From: Pseudomonas fluorescens
Lineage (GTDB): Bacteria; Pseudomonadota; Gammaproteobacteria; Pseudomonadales; Pseudomonadaceae
Length of the DNA: 64,000 nucleotides
Direction: 5' to 3'
NCBI RefSeq assembly: GCF_002022275.1
Contig: NZ_MSDF01000018.1
Span: 1-64,000 of the forward strand
In this document: piece by piece, positions 32,900 through 42,829 of the stretch
How the letters are laid out: every line of letters begins with the position of its first letter
Position numbering within the stretch: the first letter of the stretch is position 1
Position numbers and translations under genes: made by a program
The notes under the pieces: model-generated
What the model was told of the DNA's origin: nothing
The model's input: only the letters and a program-made list of their open reading frames with translations
The model's database searches: none

Positions 32900-34362
32900 T
32901 GTCTCTGAGCCTGAACAAGATTTTTGCCCATGCCGGTCGCGATCTGTTGATCCGCGAGCTGAGCCTGGATAGCCGTAATGTGCGTGCCGGTGACCTGTTC
33001 CTGGCAGTGCCTGGTGGCAAGTACGATGGCCGTGCGCACATTGCCGATGCTCTGCAGCGCGGCGCCGCAGCAGTTGCTTATGAAGTGGAAGGCGCCACCG
33101 TTCTGCCGATCACCGACGTGCCGTTGATTCCGGTCAAGGGCCTGGCTGCGCAGCTGTCCGACATTGCCGGGCGTTTTTATGGCGACCCGAGCCGCCACGT
33201 AAACCTGATTGGTGTCACCGGTACCAATGGCAAAACCAGCGTGACCCAATTGGTTGCGCAGGCGCTTGACCTGCTGGGTCAGCATTGCGGCATCGTTGGC
33301 ACCCTGGGCACCGGCTTTTATGGCGCGCTGCAAAGCGGCCTGCACACCACGCCAAACCCGATTGCCGTGCAAGCCACCCTGGCCGACCTGAAAAAGGCCG
33401 GTGCTAAAGCGGTTGCCATGGAAGTCTCCTCCCACGGTCTGGATCAGGGCCGCGTTACGGCCTTGGCCTTCGACGTGGCAGTGATGACCAACCTGTCCCG
33501 CGATCACCTGGACTACCACGGCACTATGGAAGCCTATGCGGCGGCCAAGGCGAAGCTGTTTGCCTGGAATGATTTGAAGTGCCGGGTGGTCAACCTGGAC
33601 GATGCGTTCGGTCGCCAGTTGGCAGACGAAGACAGCGAAGCGCGCCTGATCACCTACAGCCTGGAAGATTCCAGCGCGTACCTGTATTGCCGCGAAGCCC
33701 AGTTTAACGATGAAGGCGTGCTCGCCACATTGGTCACGCCGCAGGGCGAGCACCATTTGCGCAGCACCTTGCTCGGCCGTTTCAACCTGAGCAACACCTT
33801 GGCGGCCATCGGCGCCTTGCTCGGCCTGGATTACGCCCTGGATGAAATCCTGCGTGTCCTGCCGAAGCTGGAAGGCCCGGTAGGTCGCATGCAGCGCCTG
33901 GGTGGCGGCAAACAGCCGCTGGTGGTGGTTGATTACGCCCATACCCCGGACGCTCTCGAAAAAGTGTTGGTCGCCCTGCGTCCACACGCCAAGGGCAAGC
34001 TCCTGTGCCTGTTCGGCTGCGGCGGTGATCGTGATCGTGGCAAACGTCCATTGATGGCCGAAATTGTTGAGCGCCTTGCCGACGGCGTGCTCGTCACTGA
34101 CGACAACCCCCGCAGCGAAGCGCCGAGTCAGATCTTTGATGACATCCGTGTCGGCTTTAAAGATGCGTCTGCAGTCAGCTTCGTCGCTGGTCGTGGCGCC
34201 GCCATTGCCCAACTGATCGCCAGCGCCAGCGCTGATGACGTGGTGGTGCTGGCCGGTAAAGGTCATGAGGATTACCAGGAAATCAACGGCGAGCGCCACG
34301 CCTTCTCCGACTTGGTCGAGGCTGATCATGCCTTGACCGCCTGGGAGGTCGCCCATGCTTAA
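32899..34362 (+). CDS. murE: UDP-MurNAc-L-Ala-D-Glu:meso-diaminopimelate ligase
   Basis: The 487-residue Mur ligase adds the third residue of the peptidoglycan stem. It contains the P-loop GVTGTNGKTSVTQL near residue 112, the Mur central-domain residues around SSHGLDQGR, and the DNPRSE motif near 409 that marks specificity for meso-diaminopimelate rather than lysine. Its ATG shares a base with the ftsI stop (TGATG). The end overlaps murF by 8 bases. Confidence 0.96.
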   Translation: MSLSLNKIFAHAGRDLLIRELSLDSRNVRAGDLFLAVPGGKYDGRAHIADALQRGAAAVAYEVEGATVLPITDVPLIPVKGLAAQLSDIAGRFYGDPSRHVNLIGVTGTNGKTSVTQLVAQALDLLGQHCGIVGTLGTGFYGALQSGLHTTPNPIAVQATLADLKKAGAKAVAMEVSSHGLDQGRVTALAFDVAVMTNLSRDHLDYHGTMEAYAAAKAKLFAWNDLKCRVVNLDDAFGRQLADEDSEARLITYSLEDSSAYLYCREAQFNDEGVLATLVTPQGEHHLRSTLLGRFNLSNTLAAIGALLGLDYALDEILRVLPKLEGPVGRMQRLGGGKQPLVVVDYAHTPDALEKVLVALRPHAKGKLLCLFGCGGDRDRGKRPLMAEIVERLADGVLVTDDNPRSEAPSQIFDDIRVGFKDASAVSFVAGRGAAIAQLIASASADDVVVLAGKGHEDYQEINGERHAFSDLVEADHALTAWEVAHA

Positions 34363-35725
34363 AGCGATGACGTTCAGCGAACTGACCCAGGCCCTTTCGG
34401 CCCGCGTACTGTCGAGCGATTGCAGCTTTGACGGTGTCAGTATCGACAGTCGCAACATCAAACCGGGCCAGCTGTTTGTCGCACTGGCAGGCCCGCGTTT
34501 TGACGGCCACGACTACCTGAACGACGTTGCCGCCAAAGGTGCCGTTGGCGCGTTGGTACAGCGTGAAGTGGCAGATTCCACCTTGCCGCAACTGCTGGTT
34601 GCCGATACCCGTTTGGCCCTCGGCCAGTTGGGTGCTCTGAACCGCGTCGCCTTTGACAAGCCCGTTGCAGCCGTCACCGGTTCCAGCGGCAAAACCACGG
34701 TCAAGGAACTGCTCGCCGGTATCTTGCGCACGCGCGGGCCGGTGCTCGCCACCCGGGGCAATCTGAACAATGATTTTGGCGCTCCGCTGACCCTGCTCGA
34801 ACTGGCCCCGGAACACACGGCGGCCGTGATTGAGTTGGGTGCGTCGCGTGTTGGCGAAATTGCCTACACCGTGGCGCTGACCAAGCCCCACGTTGCGATC
34901 ATCAGCAACGCCGGTACCGCTCACGTGGGCGAGTTTGGCGGCCCGGAAAAAATCGTCGAAGCCAAAGGCGAAATCCTTGAAGGCCTCGATGCATCGGGCA
35001 CCGCTGTATTGAATCTTGACGACAAGGCCTTCGAAACCTGGCGTGTACGCGCCGCCGGGCGCAAGGTCCTGACGTTTGCCGTGCTGAACGCGGCGGCTGA
35101 CTTTCATGCCTCGACTATCACCGTCGATGCCCGTGGCTGCCCGTCCTTCACCTTGCACACCCCGCAGGGCAGTGAGCATGTGCAGTTGAACCTGTTGGGC
35201 AACCACAACGTCGCGAATGCCTTGGCTGCCGCCGCTGCCGCGTACGCCTTGGGCGTGTCGCTGTTCGGTATCGCCACCGGTTTGGGCGCGGTGCAGCCGG
35301 TCAAAGGCCGCACCGTGGCGCAACTGGCGACCAACGGCATGCGCGTGATTGACGACACCTACAACGCCAACCCGTCCTCTATCAATGCCGCGGTTGACCT
35401 GCTCAAAGGCTTTACCGGGCGCAAGGTGCTGGTGCTGGGCGATATCGGCGAACTGGGCGATTGGGCTGAACAAGGCCATCGCGAAGTCGGCGCCTACGCC
35501 AGCGGTAAAGCCGATGCTCTTTATGCAGTGGGCACGAACATGGCGCACGCCGTTAACGCCTTTGGCCTCGGTGCGCAGCATTTCGCCACCCAAGCCGAGT
35601 TGATCCAGGCACTGACGGCGGCTGAACACGATAAAAACACAACCATTTTGATCAAAGGATCGCGCAGCGCGGTGATGGAAAACGTCGTCGCTGCCCTGTG
35701 TGGCTCAAGTACGGAGAAACATTAA
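34355..35725 (+). CDS. murF: UDP-MurNAc-tripeptide:D-Ala-D-Ala ligase
   Basis: The 456-residue ligase adds the D-Ala-D-Ala dipeptide to finish the cytoplasmic precursor. Motifs include AVTGSSGKTTVKELLAGIL (P-loop, near residue 108), GNLNNDFGAPLTLL, and VIDDTYNANPSSINAAVDLL. The ATG at 34355 lies inside the end of murE; a second Met is at residue 5. The stop TAA shares one base with the mraY start (TAATG). Confidence 0.96.
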   Translation: MLKAMTFSELTQALSARVLSSDCSFDGVSIDSRNIKPGQLFVALAGPRFDGHDYLNDVAAKGAVGALVQREVADSTLPQLLVADTRLALGQLGALNRVAFDKPVAAVTGSSGKTTVKELLAGILRTRGPVLATRGNLNNDFGAPLTLLELAPEHTAAVIELGASRVGEIAYTVALTKPHVAIISNAGTAHVGEFGGPEKIVEAKGEILEGLDASGTAVLNLDDKAFETWRVRAAGRKVLTFAVLNAAADFHASTITVDARGCPSFTLHTPQGSEHVQLNLLGNHNVANALAAAAAAYALGVSLFGIATGLGAVQPVKGRTVAQLATNGMRVIDDTYNANPSSINAAVDLLKGFTGRKVLVLGDIGELGDWAEQGHREVGAYASGKADALYAVGTNMAHAVNAFGLGAQHFATQAELIQALTAAEHDKNTTILIKGSRSAVMENVVAALCGSSTEKH

Positions 35726-36807
35726 TGCTGCTGCTGCTGGCTGAGTATCTGCAACAGTTCCACAAAGGCTTCGCGGTCTTTCAGTACCTGACCCTGCGGG
35801 GGATTCTGGGTGTGCTGACCGCGCTGTCTTTGTCGCTGTTCCTGGGGCCATGGATGATCCGCACCCTGCAGAACCTGCAAATTGGTCAATCGGTTCGTAA
35901 TGACGGCCCGCAGTCGCACCTGTCCAAATCCGGCACCCCGACCATGGGCGGCGCGCTGATTCTGTCGTCCATCGGCATCAGCACCTTGCTGTGGGCTGAC
36001 CTGCACAACCGCTACGTCTGGACGGTGCTGCTGGTGACCTTGCTGTTCGGCGCCATCGGCTGGGTTGATGACTATCGCAAAGTGATCGAGAAAAACTCCA
36101 AGGGGCTGCCAAGCCGCTGGAAGTACTTCTGGCAGTCGGTGTTTGGTCTCGGCGCTGCAATCTTCCTCTACACGACTGCCCCGAGCGCGGTTGAAACCAC
36201 GTTGATCATCCCGATGCTCAAGGACGCCAGCATCCCACTGGGCATTGGCTTCGTGGTGTTGACCTACTTCGTGATCGTCGGCTCCAGCAACGCGGTCAAC
36301 CTGACTGACGGCCTCGACGGCCTGGCGATCATGCCGACGGTGATGGTCGGCGGCGCGCTCGGCATCTTCTGCTACCTGTCGGGTAACGTGAAATTCGCCG
36401 AATACCTGCTGATCCCGTACGTGCCGGGCGCGGGTGAACTGATCGTGTTCTGCGGCGCGCTGATCGGCGCCGGGCTGGGGTTCCTGTGGTTCAACACCTA
36501 CCCCGCACAAGTCTTCATGGGCGACGTCGGCGCACTGGCGCTGGGCGCGGCTCTGGGCACCATCGCAGTCATCGTTCGCCAGGAAATCGTGCTGTTCATC
36601 ATGGGCGGTGTGTTCGTGATGGAAACCCTGTCGGTGGTCATCCAGGTGGCCTCCTTCAAATTGACCGGGCGTCGTGTGTTCCGCATGGCGCCGATTCACC
36701 ACCACTTTGAACTCAAGGGCTGGCCTGAGCCGCGTGTGATCGTCCGTTTCTGGATCATCACCGTGATTCTGGTACTGGTCGGCCTTGCCACCCTGAAACT
36801 GAGGTAG
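35725..36807 (+). CDS. mraY: Phospho-MurNAc-pentapeptide translocase (lipid I synthase)
   Basis: The 360-residue, ten-helix membrane enzyme transfers phospho-MurNAc-pentapeptide to undecaprenyl phosphate. It has the conserved GTPTMGGALIL, AIGWVDDYRKV (catalytic Asp-Asp), VNLTDGLDGLA, MGDVGALALG and the histidine cluster RMAPIHHHFELKGW. The ATG at 35725 follows GGAGAAAC. A GTG further upstream at 35698 is inside murF and gives no added conserved residues. Confidence 0.96.
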   Translation: MLLLLAEYLQQFHKGFAVFQYLTLRGILGVLTALSLSLFLGPWMIRTLQNLQIGQSVRNDGPQSHLSKSGTPTMGGALILSSIGISTLLWADLHNRYVWTVLLVTLLFGAIGWVDDYRKVIEKNSKGLPSRWKYFWQSVFGLGAAIFLYTTAPSAVETTLIIPMLKDASIPLGIGFVVLTYFVIVGSSNAVNLTDGLDGLAIMPTVMVGGALGIFCYLSGNVKFAEYLLIPYVPGAGELIVFCGALIGAGLGFLWFNTYPAQVFMGDVGALALGAALGTIAVIVRQEIVLFIMGGVFVMETLSVVIQVASFKLTGRRVFRMAPIHHHFELKGWPEPRVIVRFWIITVILVLVGLATLKLR

Positions 36808-36813
36808 AAACGA

Positions 36814-38160
36814 GTGTCCCTGATCGCTTCAGACCACTTCCGCATCGTTGTCGGCCTCGGCAAGAGCGGCATGTCCCTGGTTCGCTTCCTGGCGAACCGG
36901 GGCACGTCGTTTGCCGTGGCCGATACGCGGGAAAATCCACCGGAGCTGGTCACGCTGCGCCGTGACTACCCGCACGTGGAAGTGCGTTGTGGCGAGCTGG
37001 ACGTCGAGTTTCTGTGCCGTGCCGACGAGCTTTACGTGAGCCCGGGCCTGGCCCTCGCGACACCCGCCCTGCAAGCGGCAGCGGCGCGTGGCGTGAAGCT
37101 GTCAGGCGATATCGACCTGTTTGCGCGTAATGCGAAGGCGCCGATTGTGGCCATCAGCGGCTCCAACGCGAAAAGCACTGTGACCACTCTGGTCGGCGAG
37201 ATGGCGGTTGCGGCGGGCAAGCGTGTGGCGGTAGGCGGAAACCTCGGCACCCCGGCACTGGATTTACTCAGCGATGACATCGAGCTGTACGTCATGGAGC
37301 TGTCGAGCTTCCAGCTGGAAACTACTCACGACCTCGGTGCCGAAGTGGCCACCGTGCTGAACGTCAGCGAAGACCACATGGACCGTTACAGCGGCCTGCC
37401 GGCGTATCACCTGGCCAAGCACCGGATCTTCCGTGGCGCCCGGCAAGTGGTGGTCAACCGTCAGGATGCCCTGAGCCGTCCGCTGATGGGCGAAGGCCTG
37501 CCGTGCTGGACCTTCGGCCTGGGCAAACCCGACTTCAAAGCGTTCGGCATTCGCGAAGAGAGCGGCGAGAAATATCTGGCCTTCGAATTCCAGAACCTGA
37601 TGCCGGTTCGCGAGCTGAAAATCCGTGGTGCACACAACCAGTCCAACGCCCTGGCGGCCTTGGCGCTGGGTCACGCCGTTGGCCTGCCGTTCGATGCGAT
37701 GCTATCCAGCCTGCGCACATTCGCCGGTCTTGAGCACCGCTGCCAATGGGTACGCGAGCTCAATGGCGTGAGCTACTACAACGACTCCAAGGCCACCAAC
37801 GTCGGTGCTGCGCTTGCAGCGATCGAAGGCCTGGGTGCCGATATTGAAGGCAAGCTGGTGCTGATCGCCGGTGGCGACGGCAAGGGCGCTGACTTCAAGG
37901 ACCTTAAAGGCCCGGTGGCCGCGCATTGCCGCGCCGTGGTGCTGATGGGGCGCGACTCCGACGTGATCGCCGCTGCCTTGGGCGACGGTTTACCGCACGT
38001 GCGCGCGACGTCCCTGGACGATGCCATCGCCCAATGTAAAGCCCTGGCGCAGCCAGGCGACGCCGTGCTGCTGTCGCCAGCCTGCGCCAGTTTCGACATG
38101 TTCAAGAACTACGAAGAACGCGGCCAGCTGTTCGCCCGCGCAGTGGAGGCCTTGGCATGA
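36814..38160 (+). CDS. murD: UDP-MurNAc-L-Ala:D-glutamate ligase
   Basis: The 448-residue ligase adds D-Glu to UDP-MurNAc-L-Ala. The N-terminal part binds UDP-MurNAc (IVVGLGKSGMSLVRFL), the central part carries the ATP loop (ISGSNAKSTVTTL, residues about 114-126) and the C-terminal part has YYNDSKATNVGAALAAIEG and LLSPACASFDMFKNYEERG. The P-loop has Ala119 where Mur ligases usually have Gly (GxNGKS/T). It starts with GTG, 6 bases after mraY. It overlaps ftsW by ATGA. Confidence 0.95.
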   Translation: MSLIASDHFRIVVGLGKSGMSLVRFLANRGTSFAVADTRENPPELVTLRRDYPHVEVRCGELDVEFLCRADELYVSPGLALATPALQAAAARGVKLSGDIDLFARNAKAPIVAISGSNAKSTVTTLVGEMAVAAGKRVAVGGNLGTPALDLLSDDIELYVMELSSFQLETTHDLGAEVATVLNVSEDHMDRYSGLPAYHLAKHRIFRGARQVVVNRQDALSRPLMGEGLPCWTFGLGKPDFKAFGIREESGEKYLAFEFQNLMPVRELKIRGAHNQSNALAALALGHAVGLPFDAMLSSLRTFAGLEHRCQWVRELNGVSYYNDSKATNVGAALAAIEGLGADIEGKLVLIAGGDGKGADFKDLKGPVAAHCRAVVLMGRDSDVIAAALGDGLPHVRATSLDDAIAQCKALAQPGDAVLLSPACASFDMFKNYEERGQLFARAVEALA

Positions 38161-39374
38161 ATTTCAGAAATATCATCAAGCCGTACCCTTCGCCGATCAT
38201 CACCGGGCGTGGTATCGACCTTGATTTCCCGATGCTCGCCGGCTGCCTCGCGCTGCTCGGTCTGGGCCTGGTGATGATCACCTCGGCGTCCTCCGAAGTG
38301 GCCGCCGTGCAGTCGGGCAACACCCTGTACATGATGATTCGTCACTTGGTCTATCTGGTGATCGGCCTCGGTGCAGGCATCGTGACCATGATGATCCCTA
38401 TTGCCACGTGGCAACGCCTGGGTGGGCTGATGCTGATCGGTGCCTTTGGCTTGCTGATCATGGTGATCCTCCCCGGTATCGGGCGTGAGGTGAACGGTTC
38501 GATGCGCTGGATCGGCTTCGGCGCATTCAACGTGCAGCCGTCGGAAATCGCCAAAGTGTTCGTGGTGATCTACCTCGCCGGTTACCTGGTACGCCGCCAG
38601 AAAGAAGTGCGCGAAAGCTGGATGGGCTTCTTCAAGCCCTTCATCGTGCTGCTGCCGATGGCGGGCCTGTTGCTGATGGAGCCCGACTTCGGTGCCACCG
38701 TCGTAATGATGGGCGCTGCGGCGGCGATGCTGTTCCTCGGCGGGGTGGGCTTGTTCCGGTTCGCCCTGATGGTGGTGCTGGCGGTGGTTGCCGTCTATCT
38801 GCTGGTCGAAGCGCAACCGTATCGTATGGCTCGTCTGATTACCTTTACTGACCCCTGGTCCGATCAATTCGGCTCCGGTTACCAGCTGACCCAGGCGCTG
38901 ATCGCCTTTGGTCGCGGCGGATGGCTGGGCGTGGGGCTGGGGAACAGCGTGCAGAAGCAGTTTTACCTGCCGGAAGCGCATACCGACTTCGTGTTCTCCG
39001 TGCTTGCCGAAGAACTCGGTGCAGTGGGTTCGCTGTGCACCGTTGCACTGTTCCTGTTCGTCTGCGTGCGGGCGCTTTACATCGGTCTTTGGGCCGAGAA
39101 AGCCAAGCAGTTTTTCGCCGCCTATGTGGCGTACGGCTTGGCGTTCTTGTGGATCGGCCAGGTGCTGATCAACATCGGTGTAAACATCGGCCGTTTGCCG
39201 ACCAAGGGTTTGACCTTGCCTTTTCTCAGCTACGGCGGCAGTTCGTTGGTCATCTGCTGCGTCTGCCTGGGCTTGCTGCTGCGCATCGAGTGGGAGAGTC
39301 GCACCCACCTGGGCAGCGAAGAGATGGAATTCAGCGAAAGCGATTTCGCCGAGGAGCCGAACCATGGGCGCTAA
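38157..39374 (+). CDS. ftsW: Septal peptidoglycan polymerase FtsW (SEDS family)
   Basis: The 405-residue, ten-helix SEDS glycosyltransferase polymerises lipid II at the septum together with FtsI. Seen here are the SEDS signatures NGSMRWIGFGAFNVQPSE, LLLMEPDFGATVV, SGYQLTQALIAFGRGGWLG, and the terminal LPFLSYGGSSL. The C-terminal tail (FSESDFAEEPNHGR) is cytoplasmic. It overlaps the start of murG by 11 bases. Confidence 0.95.
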   Translation: MNFRNIIKPYPSPIITGRGIDLDFPMLAGCLALLGLGLVMITSASSEVAAVQSGNTLYMMIRHLVYLVIGLGAGIVTMMIPIATWQRLGGLMLIGAFGLLIMVILPGIGREVNGSMRWIGFGAFNVQPSEIAKVFVVIYLAGYLVRRQKEVRESWMGFFKPFIVLLPMAGLLLMEPDFGATVVMMGAAAAMLFLGGVGLFRFALMVVLAVVAVYLLVEAQPYRMARLITFTDPWSDQFGSGYQLTQALIAFGRGGWLGVGLGNSVQKQFYLPEAHTDFVFSVLAEELGAVGSLCTVALFLFVCVRALYIGLWAEKAKQFFAAYVAYGLAFLWIGQVLINIGVNIGRLPTKGLTLPFLSYGGSSLVICCVCLGLLLRIEWESRTHLGSEEMEFSESDFAEEPNHGR

Positions 39375-40434
39375 CGTGCTGATCATGGCGGGCGGCACCG
39401 GGGGCCATGTGTTCCCGGCCCTGGCGTGTGCGCGTGAATTCCATAACCGTGGCTACACCGTGCACTGGCTCGGTACGCCGCGCGGCATCGAAAACGAATT
39501 GGTCCCGAATGCCGGTTTGCCGCTGCATTTGATCAACGTCACCGGGTTGCGTGGCAAGGGTAAATTGTCCCTGCTCAAGGCGCCGTTCGTGTTGCTCAAG
39601 GCCGTCTGGCAAGCCCGTAAAGTGATTCGCGAATTGAAGCCTGTGTGCGTACTGGGCTTTGGCGGTTATGTGACGGGCCCTGGTGGTGTCGCCGCCAGGC
39701 TCGCTGGCGTGCCGGTGATCGTGCACGAGCAGAACGCTGTCGCCGGCACTGCCAACCGCCTGCTCGTGCCGTTGGCCGCGCGGGTGTGCGAAGCCTTTCC
39801 GAAGACCTTTGCTGCCTCGGACAAACTGCGTACCACCGGCAACCCGGTGCGTACCGAACTGTTCATGGACATCGCCCGCCAGGCATTGGCCGGGCGCAAG
39901 GCGCACCTGCTGATCATGGGGGGGAGCCTGGGCTCTGAGCCTTTGAACAAACTGCTGCCTGAAGCCCTGGCGCAACTCCCCGTGGAATTGCGTCCGGAAG
40001 TCTTCCATCAGGCCGGCAAGCACCATGGTGAAGTCACCGTCCAGCGTTATCGCGAGGCCGGTGTCGAGGCGGATGTGCAGCCCTTCATCAAAGACATGGC
40101 CCATGCCTATGGCTGGGCCGACCTGGTGGTCTGCCGCTCCGGCGCGTTGACCGTCAGTGAACTGGCCGCCGCCGGTCTGCCGTCCTTGCTGGTGCCTTTG
40201 CCCCACGCCATCGACGATCACCAGACCCGCAACGCCGAATATTTGGCCGGGGAGGGCGCTGCCTTCCTGCTGCCGCAAAGAACGACTGGCGCCGCCGATT
40301 TGGCCGCACGCCTGACCGAGGTTTTGATGCAACCGGAACGACTCAACAGCATGGCGAGCACCGCAAGCCGCCTGGCCAAACCTGACGCAACCCGCACCGT
40401 GGTCGATATCTGCCTGGAGGTGGCCCATGGTTGA
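39364..40434 (+). CDS. murG: UDP-GlcNAc:lipid I N-acetylglucosaminyltransferase
   Basis: The 356-residue GT-B glycosyltransferase makes lipid II from lipid I on the inner face of the membrane. It has the glycine-rich loops MAGGTGGHVFPALA and GFGGYVTGPGGVAARLAG, HEQNAVAGTANR, and the UDP-GlcNAc-binding region RSGALTVSELAAAGLPSLLV with DHQTRNA. It overlaps both neighbours: ftsW by 11 bases and murC by 8 bases. Confidence 0.96.
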   Translation: MGANVLIMAGGTGGHVFPALACAREFHNRGYTVHWLGTPRGIENELVPNAGLPLHLINVTGLRGKGKLSLLKAPFVLLKAVWQARKVIRELKPVCVLGFGGYVTGPGGVAARLAGVPVIVHEQNAVAGTANRLLVPLAARVCEAFPKTFAASDKLRTTGNPVRTELFMDIARQALAGRKAHLLIMGGSLGSEPLNKLLPEALAQLPVELRPEVFHQAGKHHGEVTVQRYREAGVEADVQPFIKDMAHAYGWADLVVCRSGALTVSELAAAGLPSLLVPLPHAIDDHQTRNAEYLAGEGAAFLLPQRTTGAADLAARLTEVLMQPERLNSMASTASRLAKPDATRTVVDICLEVAHG

Positions 40435-41872
40435 GAATCAGAAAGCCATGCCACAACCGGAAATGCGCCGCATACGTCGCATCCACTTCGTCGGTATCGG
40501 CGGCGTGGGCATGTGCGGCATTGCCGAAGTGTTGCTGAACCTGGGCTACCAAGTGTCCGGCTCGGACTTGAAAGAGTCGCCGGTCACCGATCGCCTGAAA
40601 ACCTTCGGCGCACAGATCTTCATCGGCCACCGTGCCGAGAACGCGGCCGAAGCCGACGTGCTGGTGGTGTCCAGCGCTGTGAACACCTCCAACCCGGAAG
40701 TGGCGACTGCTCTTGAGCGTCGTATTCCCGTAGTGCCACGCGCCGAGATGCTTGCTGAGCTGATGCGCTACCGTCACGGCATCGCCGTCGCCGGTACCCA
40801 CGGCAAAACCACCACCACCAGCCTGATCGCCTCGGTGTTTGCGGCCGGTGGCCTGGACCCGACATTCGTCATCGGTGGTCGCCTGAATGCTGCGGGCACC
40901 AATGCCCAGCTCGGCACCAGCCGTTACCTGATCGCCGAAGCCGATGAAAGTGACGCGAGCTTCCTGCACCTGCAACCGCTGGTCGCCGTGGTCACCAACA
41001 TTGACGAAGACCACATGGCCACCTACGACGGTGACTTCAACAAGTTGAAGAAAACCTTCGTCGAGTTCCTGCACAACCTGCCGTTCTATGGTTTGGCTGT
41101 GGTGTGCCTGGACGACCCGGTGGTGCGCGAAATTCTGCCGCTGGTCAAACGTCCAACCGTCACCTACGGCTTCAGCGAAGACGCTGACGTGCGCGCCATC
41201 AATGTGCGCCAGGAAGGCATGCAGACTTACTTCACCGTGCTGCGCCCGGACCGCGAGCCGCTGGATGTGTCGGTGAACATGCCGGGCAACCACAACGTTT
41301 TGAACTCGCTGGCTACCATCTGCATTGCTTCCGATGAGGGCGTCAGCGATGAAGCCATCGTTGAGGGGCTGTCGCGATTTGCCGGTGTTGGCCGCCGCTT
41401 CCAGGTCTACGGCCAACTGCCGGTAGAAGGCGGTGACGTGATGCTGGTGGACGATTACGGTCATCACCCGACCGAAGTCGCCGCCGTGATCAAGGCCGTA
41501 CGTGGTGGCTGGCCGGAGCGCCGCCTGGTGATGGTTTACCAGCCGCACCGCTACAGCCGCACCCGCGACCTGTACGACGACTTTGTGAATGTATTGGCCG
41601 ATGCCAACGTGCTGTTGCTGATGGAAGTTTACCCGGCCGGTGAAGAGCCGATTCCGGGCGCCGACAGCCGCAAGCTGTGCAACAGCATTCGTCAGCGCGG
41701 TCAGCTGGACCCGATCTACATCGAGCGCGGTGTGGACCTGGCCCCGATCGTCAAACCGCTGCTGCGTGCCGGTGACATTCTGCTGTGTCAGGGCGCCGGT
41801 GATATTGGCGGCCTGGCCCCCAAGTTACTCGCGAGCCCGCTGTTTGCCGTGCAGAAGGGGACGTCGAAATGA
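40427..41872 (+). CDS. murC: UDP-N-acetylmuramate:L-alanine ligase
   Basis: The 481-residue enzyme adds the first amino acid of the stem peptide. It shows the N-terminal HFVGIGGVGMCGIAEVLLN, the P-loop AVAGTHGKTTTTSLIA near residue 122, NAAGTNAQLGTSRYLIAEAD and the late motif VDDYGHHPTEVAAV. The first 13 residues before MRRIRRIHF are a short extension seen in other pseudomonads. ATG overlaps murG; the stop overlaps the ddlB start by 4 bases. Confidence 0.96.
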   Translation: MVENQKAMPQPEMRRIRRIHFVGIGGVGMCGIAEVLLNLGYQVSGSDLKESPVTDRLKTFGAQIFIGHRAENAAEADVLVVSSAVNTSNPEVATALERRIPVVPRAEMLAELMRYRHGIAVAGTHGKTTTTSLIASVFAAGGLDPTFVIGGRLNAAGTNAQLGTSRYLIAEADESDASFLHLQPLVAVVTNIDEDHMATYDGDFNKLKKTFVEFLHNLPFYGLAVVCLDDPVVREILPLVKRPTVTYGFSEDADVRAINVRQEGMQTYFTVLRPDREPLDVSVNMPGNHNVLNSLATICIASDEGVSDEAIVEGLSRFAGVGRRFQVYGQLPVEGGDVMLVDDYGHHPTEVAAVIKAVRGGWPERRLVMVYQPHRYSRTRDLYDDFVNVLADANVLLLMEVYPAGEEPIPGADSRKLCNSIRQRGQLDPIYIERGVDLAPIVKPLLRAGDILLCQGAGDIGGLAPKLLASPLFAVQKGTSK

Positions 41873-42825
41873 CCACTGACTACGGCTCCCTGTTTTCCAC
41901 CCTCGCACCTGCCGACTTCGGTCGTGTAGCGGTGCTGTTCGGCGGTAAAAGCGCCGAGCGCGAAGTGTCGCTCAAGTCCGGTAATGCTGTGCTTGAAGCC
42001 CTGCAAAGCGCTGGCGTGAACGCCTTCGGTATCGACGTGGGCGATGATTTCCTCGCCCGCCTGCAGGCCGAAAAGATCGACCGCGCGTTCATCATTCTTC
42101 ACGGCCGCGGCGGTGAAGACGGCAGCATGCAGGGCCTGCTGGAATGCGCAGGCATTCCCTATACCGGCAGCGGCATCCTCGCGTCGGCACTGGCCATGGA
42201 CAAGCTGCGCACCAAACAGGTGTGGCACAGCCTGGGTATTCCAACGCCGCGTCACAGCGTTCTGTGCAGCGAAGACGATTGTATTTCTGCAGCCGAGGAA
42301 CTGGGCCTGCCTTTGATCGTCAAACCAGCCCATGAAGGCTCCAGTATCGGCATGGCCAAAGTGAACTCGGCCGCCGAATTGATCGACGCATGGAAAGCGG
42401 CAAGTACCTACGATTCGCAAGTGTTGGTGGAACAGTGGATTTCCGGTCCCGAGTACACCATCGCCACCCTGCGTGGCCAGGTTTTGCCGCCTATCGCATT
42501 GGGCACGCCCCACACTTTTTACGACTACGACGCCAAGTACGTGGCTTCCGATACTCAGTACCGGATCCCGTGTGGCCTTGACGCAACCAAGGAACAGGAA
42601 TTGATGGACCTCACGGCGAAAGCCTGTGAGGCGCTGGGTATCGCCGGTTGGGCGCGGGCAGACGTGATGCAGGATGACCAAGGGAATTTCTGGTTCCTTG
42701 AAGTCAACACCGCTCCCGGCATGACCGACCACAGTTTGGTACCCATGGCTGCTCGTGCCGCCGGTCTGGATTTTCAGCAGTTAGTGCTGGCGATTCTGGC
42801 AGCCAGCATAGAGCCAAGAGGCTAA
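41869..42825 (+). CDS. ddlB: D-alanine:D-alanine ligase B
   Basis: The 318-residue ATP-grasp ligase makes D-Ala-D-Ala for MurF. It includes the N-terminal VAVLFGGKSAEREVSLKSG, the HGRGGEDGSMQGLLE substrate-binding loop, IVKPAHEGSSIGMAKV for ATP, and the metal-binding EVNTAPGMTDHSLVPMAA. Length is typical of DdlB. ATGA overlap with murC; ftsQ begins 4 bases after its stop. Confidence 0.95.
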   Translation: MTTDYGSLFSTLAPADFGRVAVLFGGKSAEREVSLKSGNAVLEALQSAGVNAFGIDVGDDFLARLQAEKIDRAFIILHGRGGEDGSMQGLLECAGIPYTGSGILASALAMDKLRTKQVWHSLGIPTPRHSVLCSEDDCISAAEELGLPLIVKPAHEGSSIGMAKVNSAAELIDAWKAASTYDSQVLVEQWISGPEYTIATLRGQVLPPIALGTPHTFYDYDAKYVASDTQYRIPCGLDATKEQELMDLTAKACEALGIAGWARADVMQDDQGNFWFLEVNTAPGMTDHSLVPMAARAAGLDFQQLVLAILAASIEPRG

Positions 42826-42829
42826 GCAC

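Noticed and set aside
30995..34461. Two long minus-strand frames antisense to ftsI and murE
   Set aside because: They mirror conserved plus-strand genes and show no domains or start signals.
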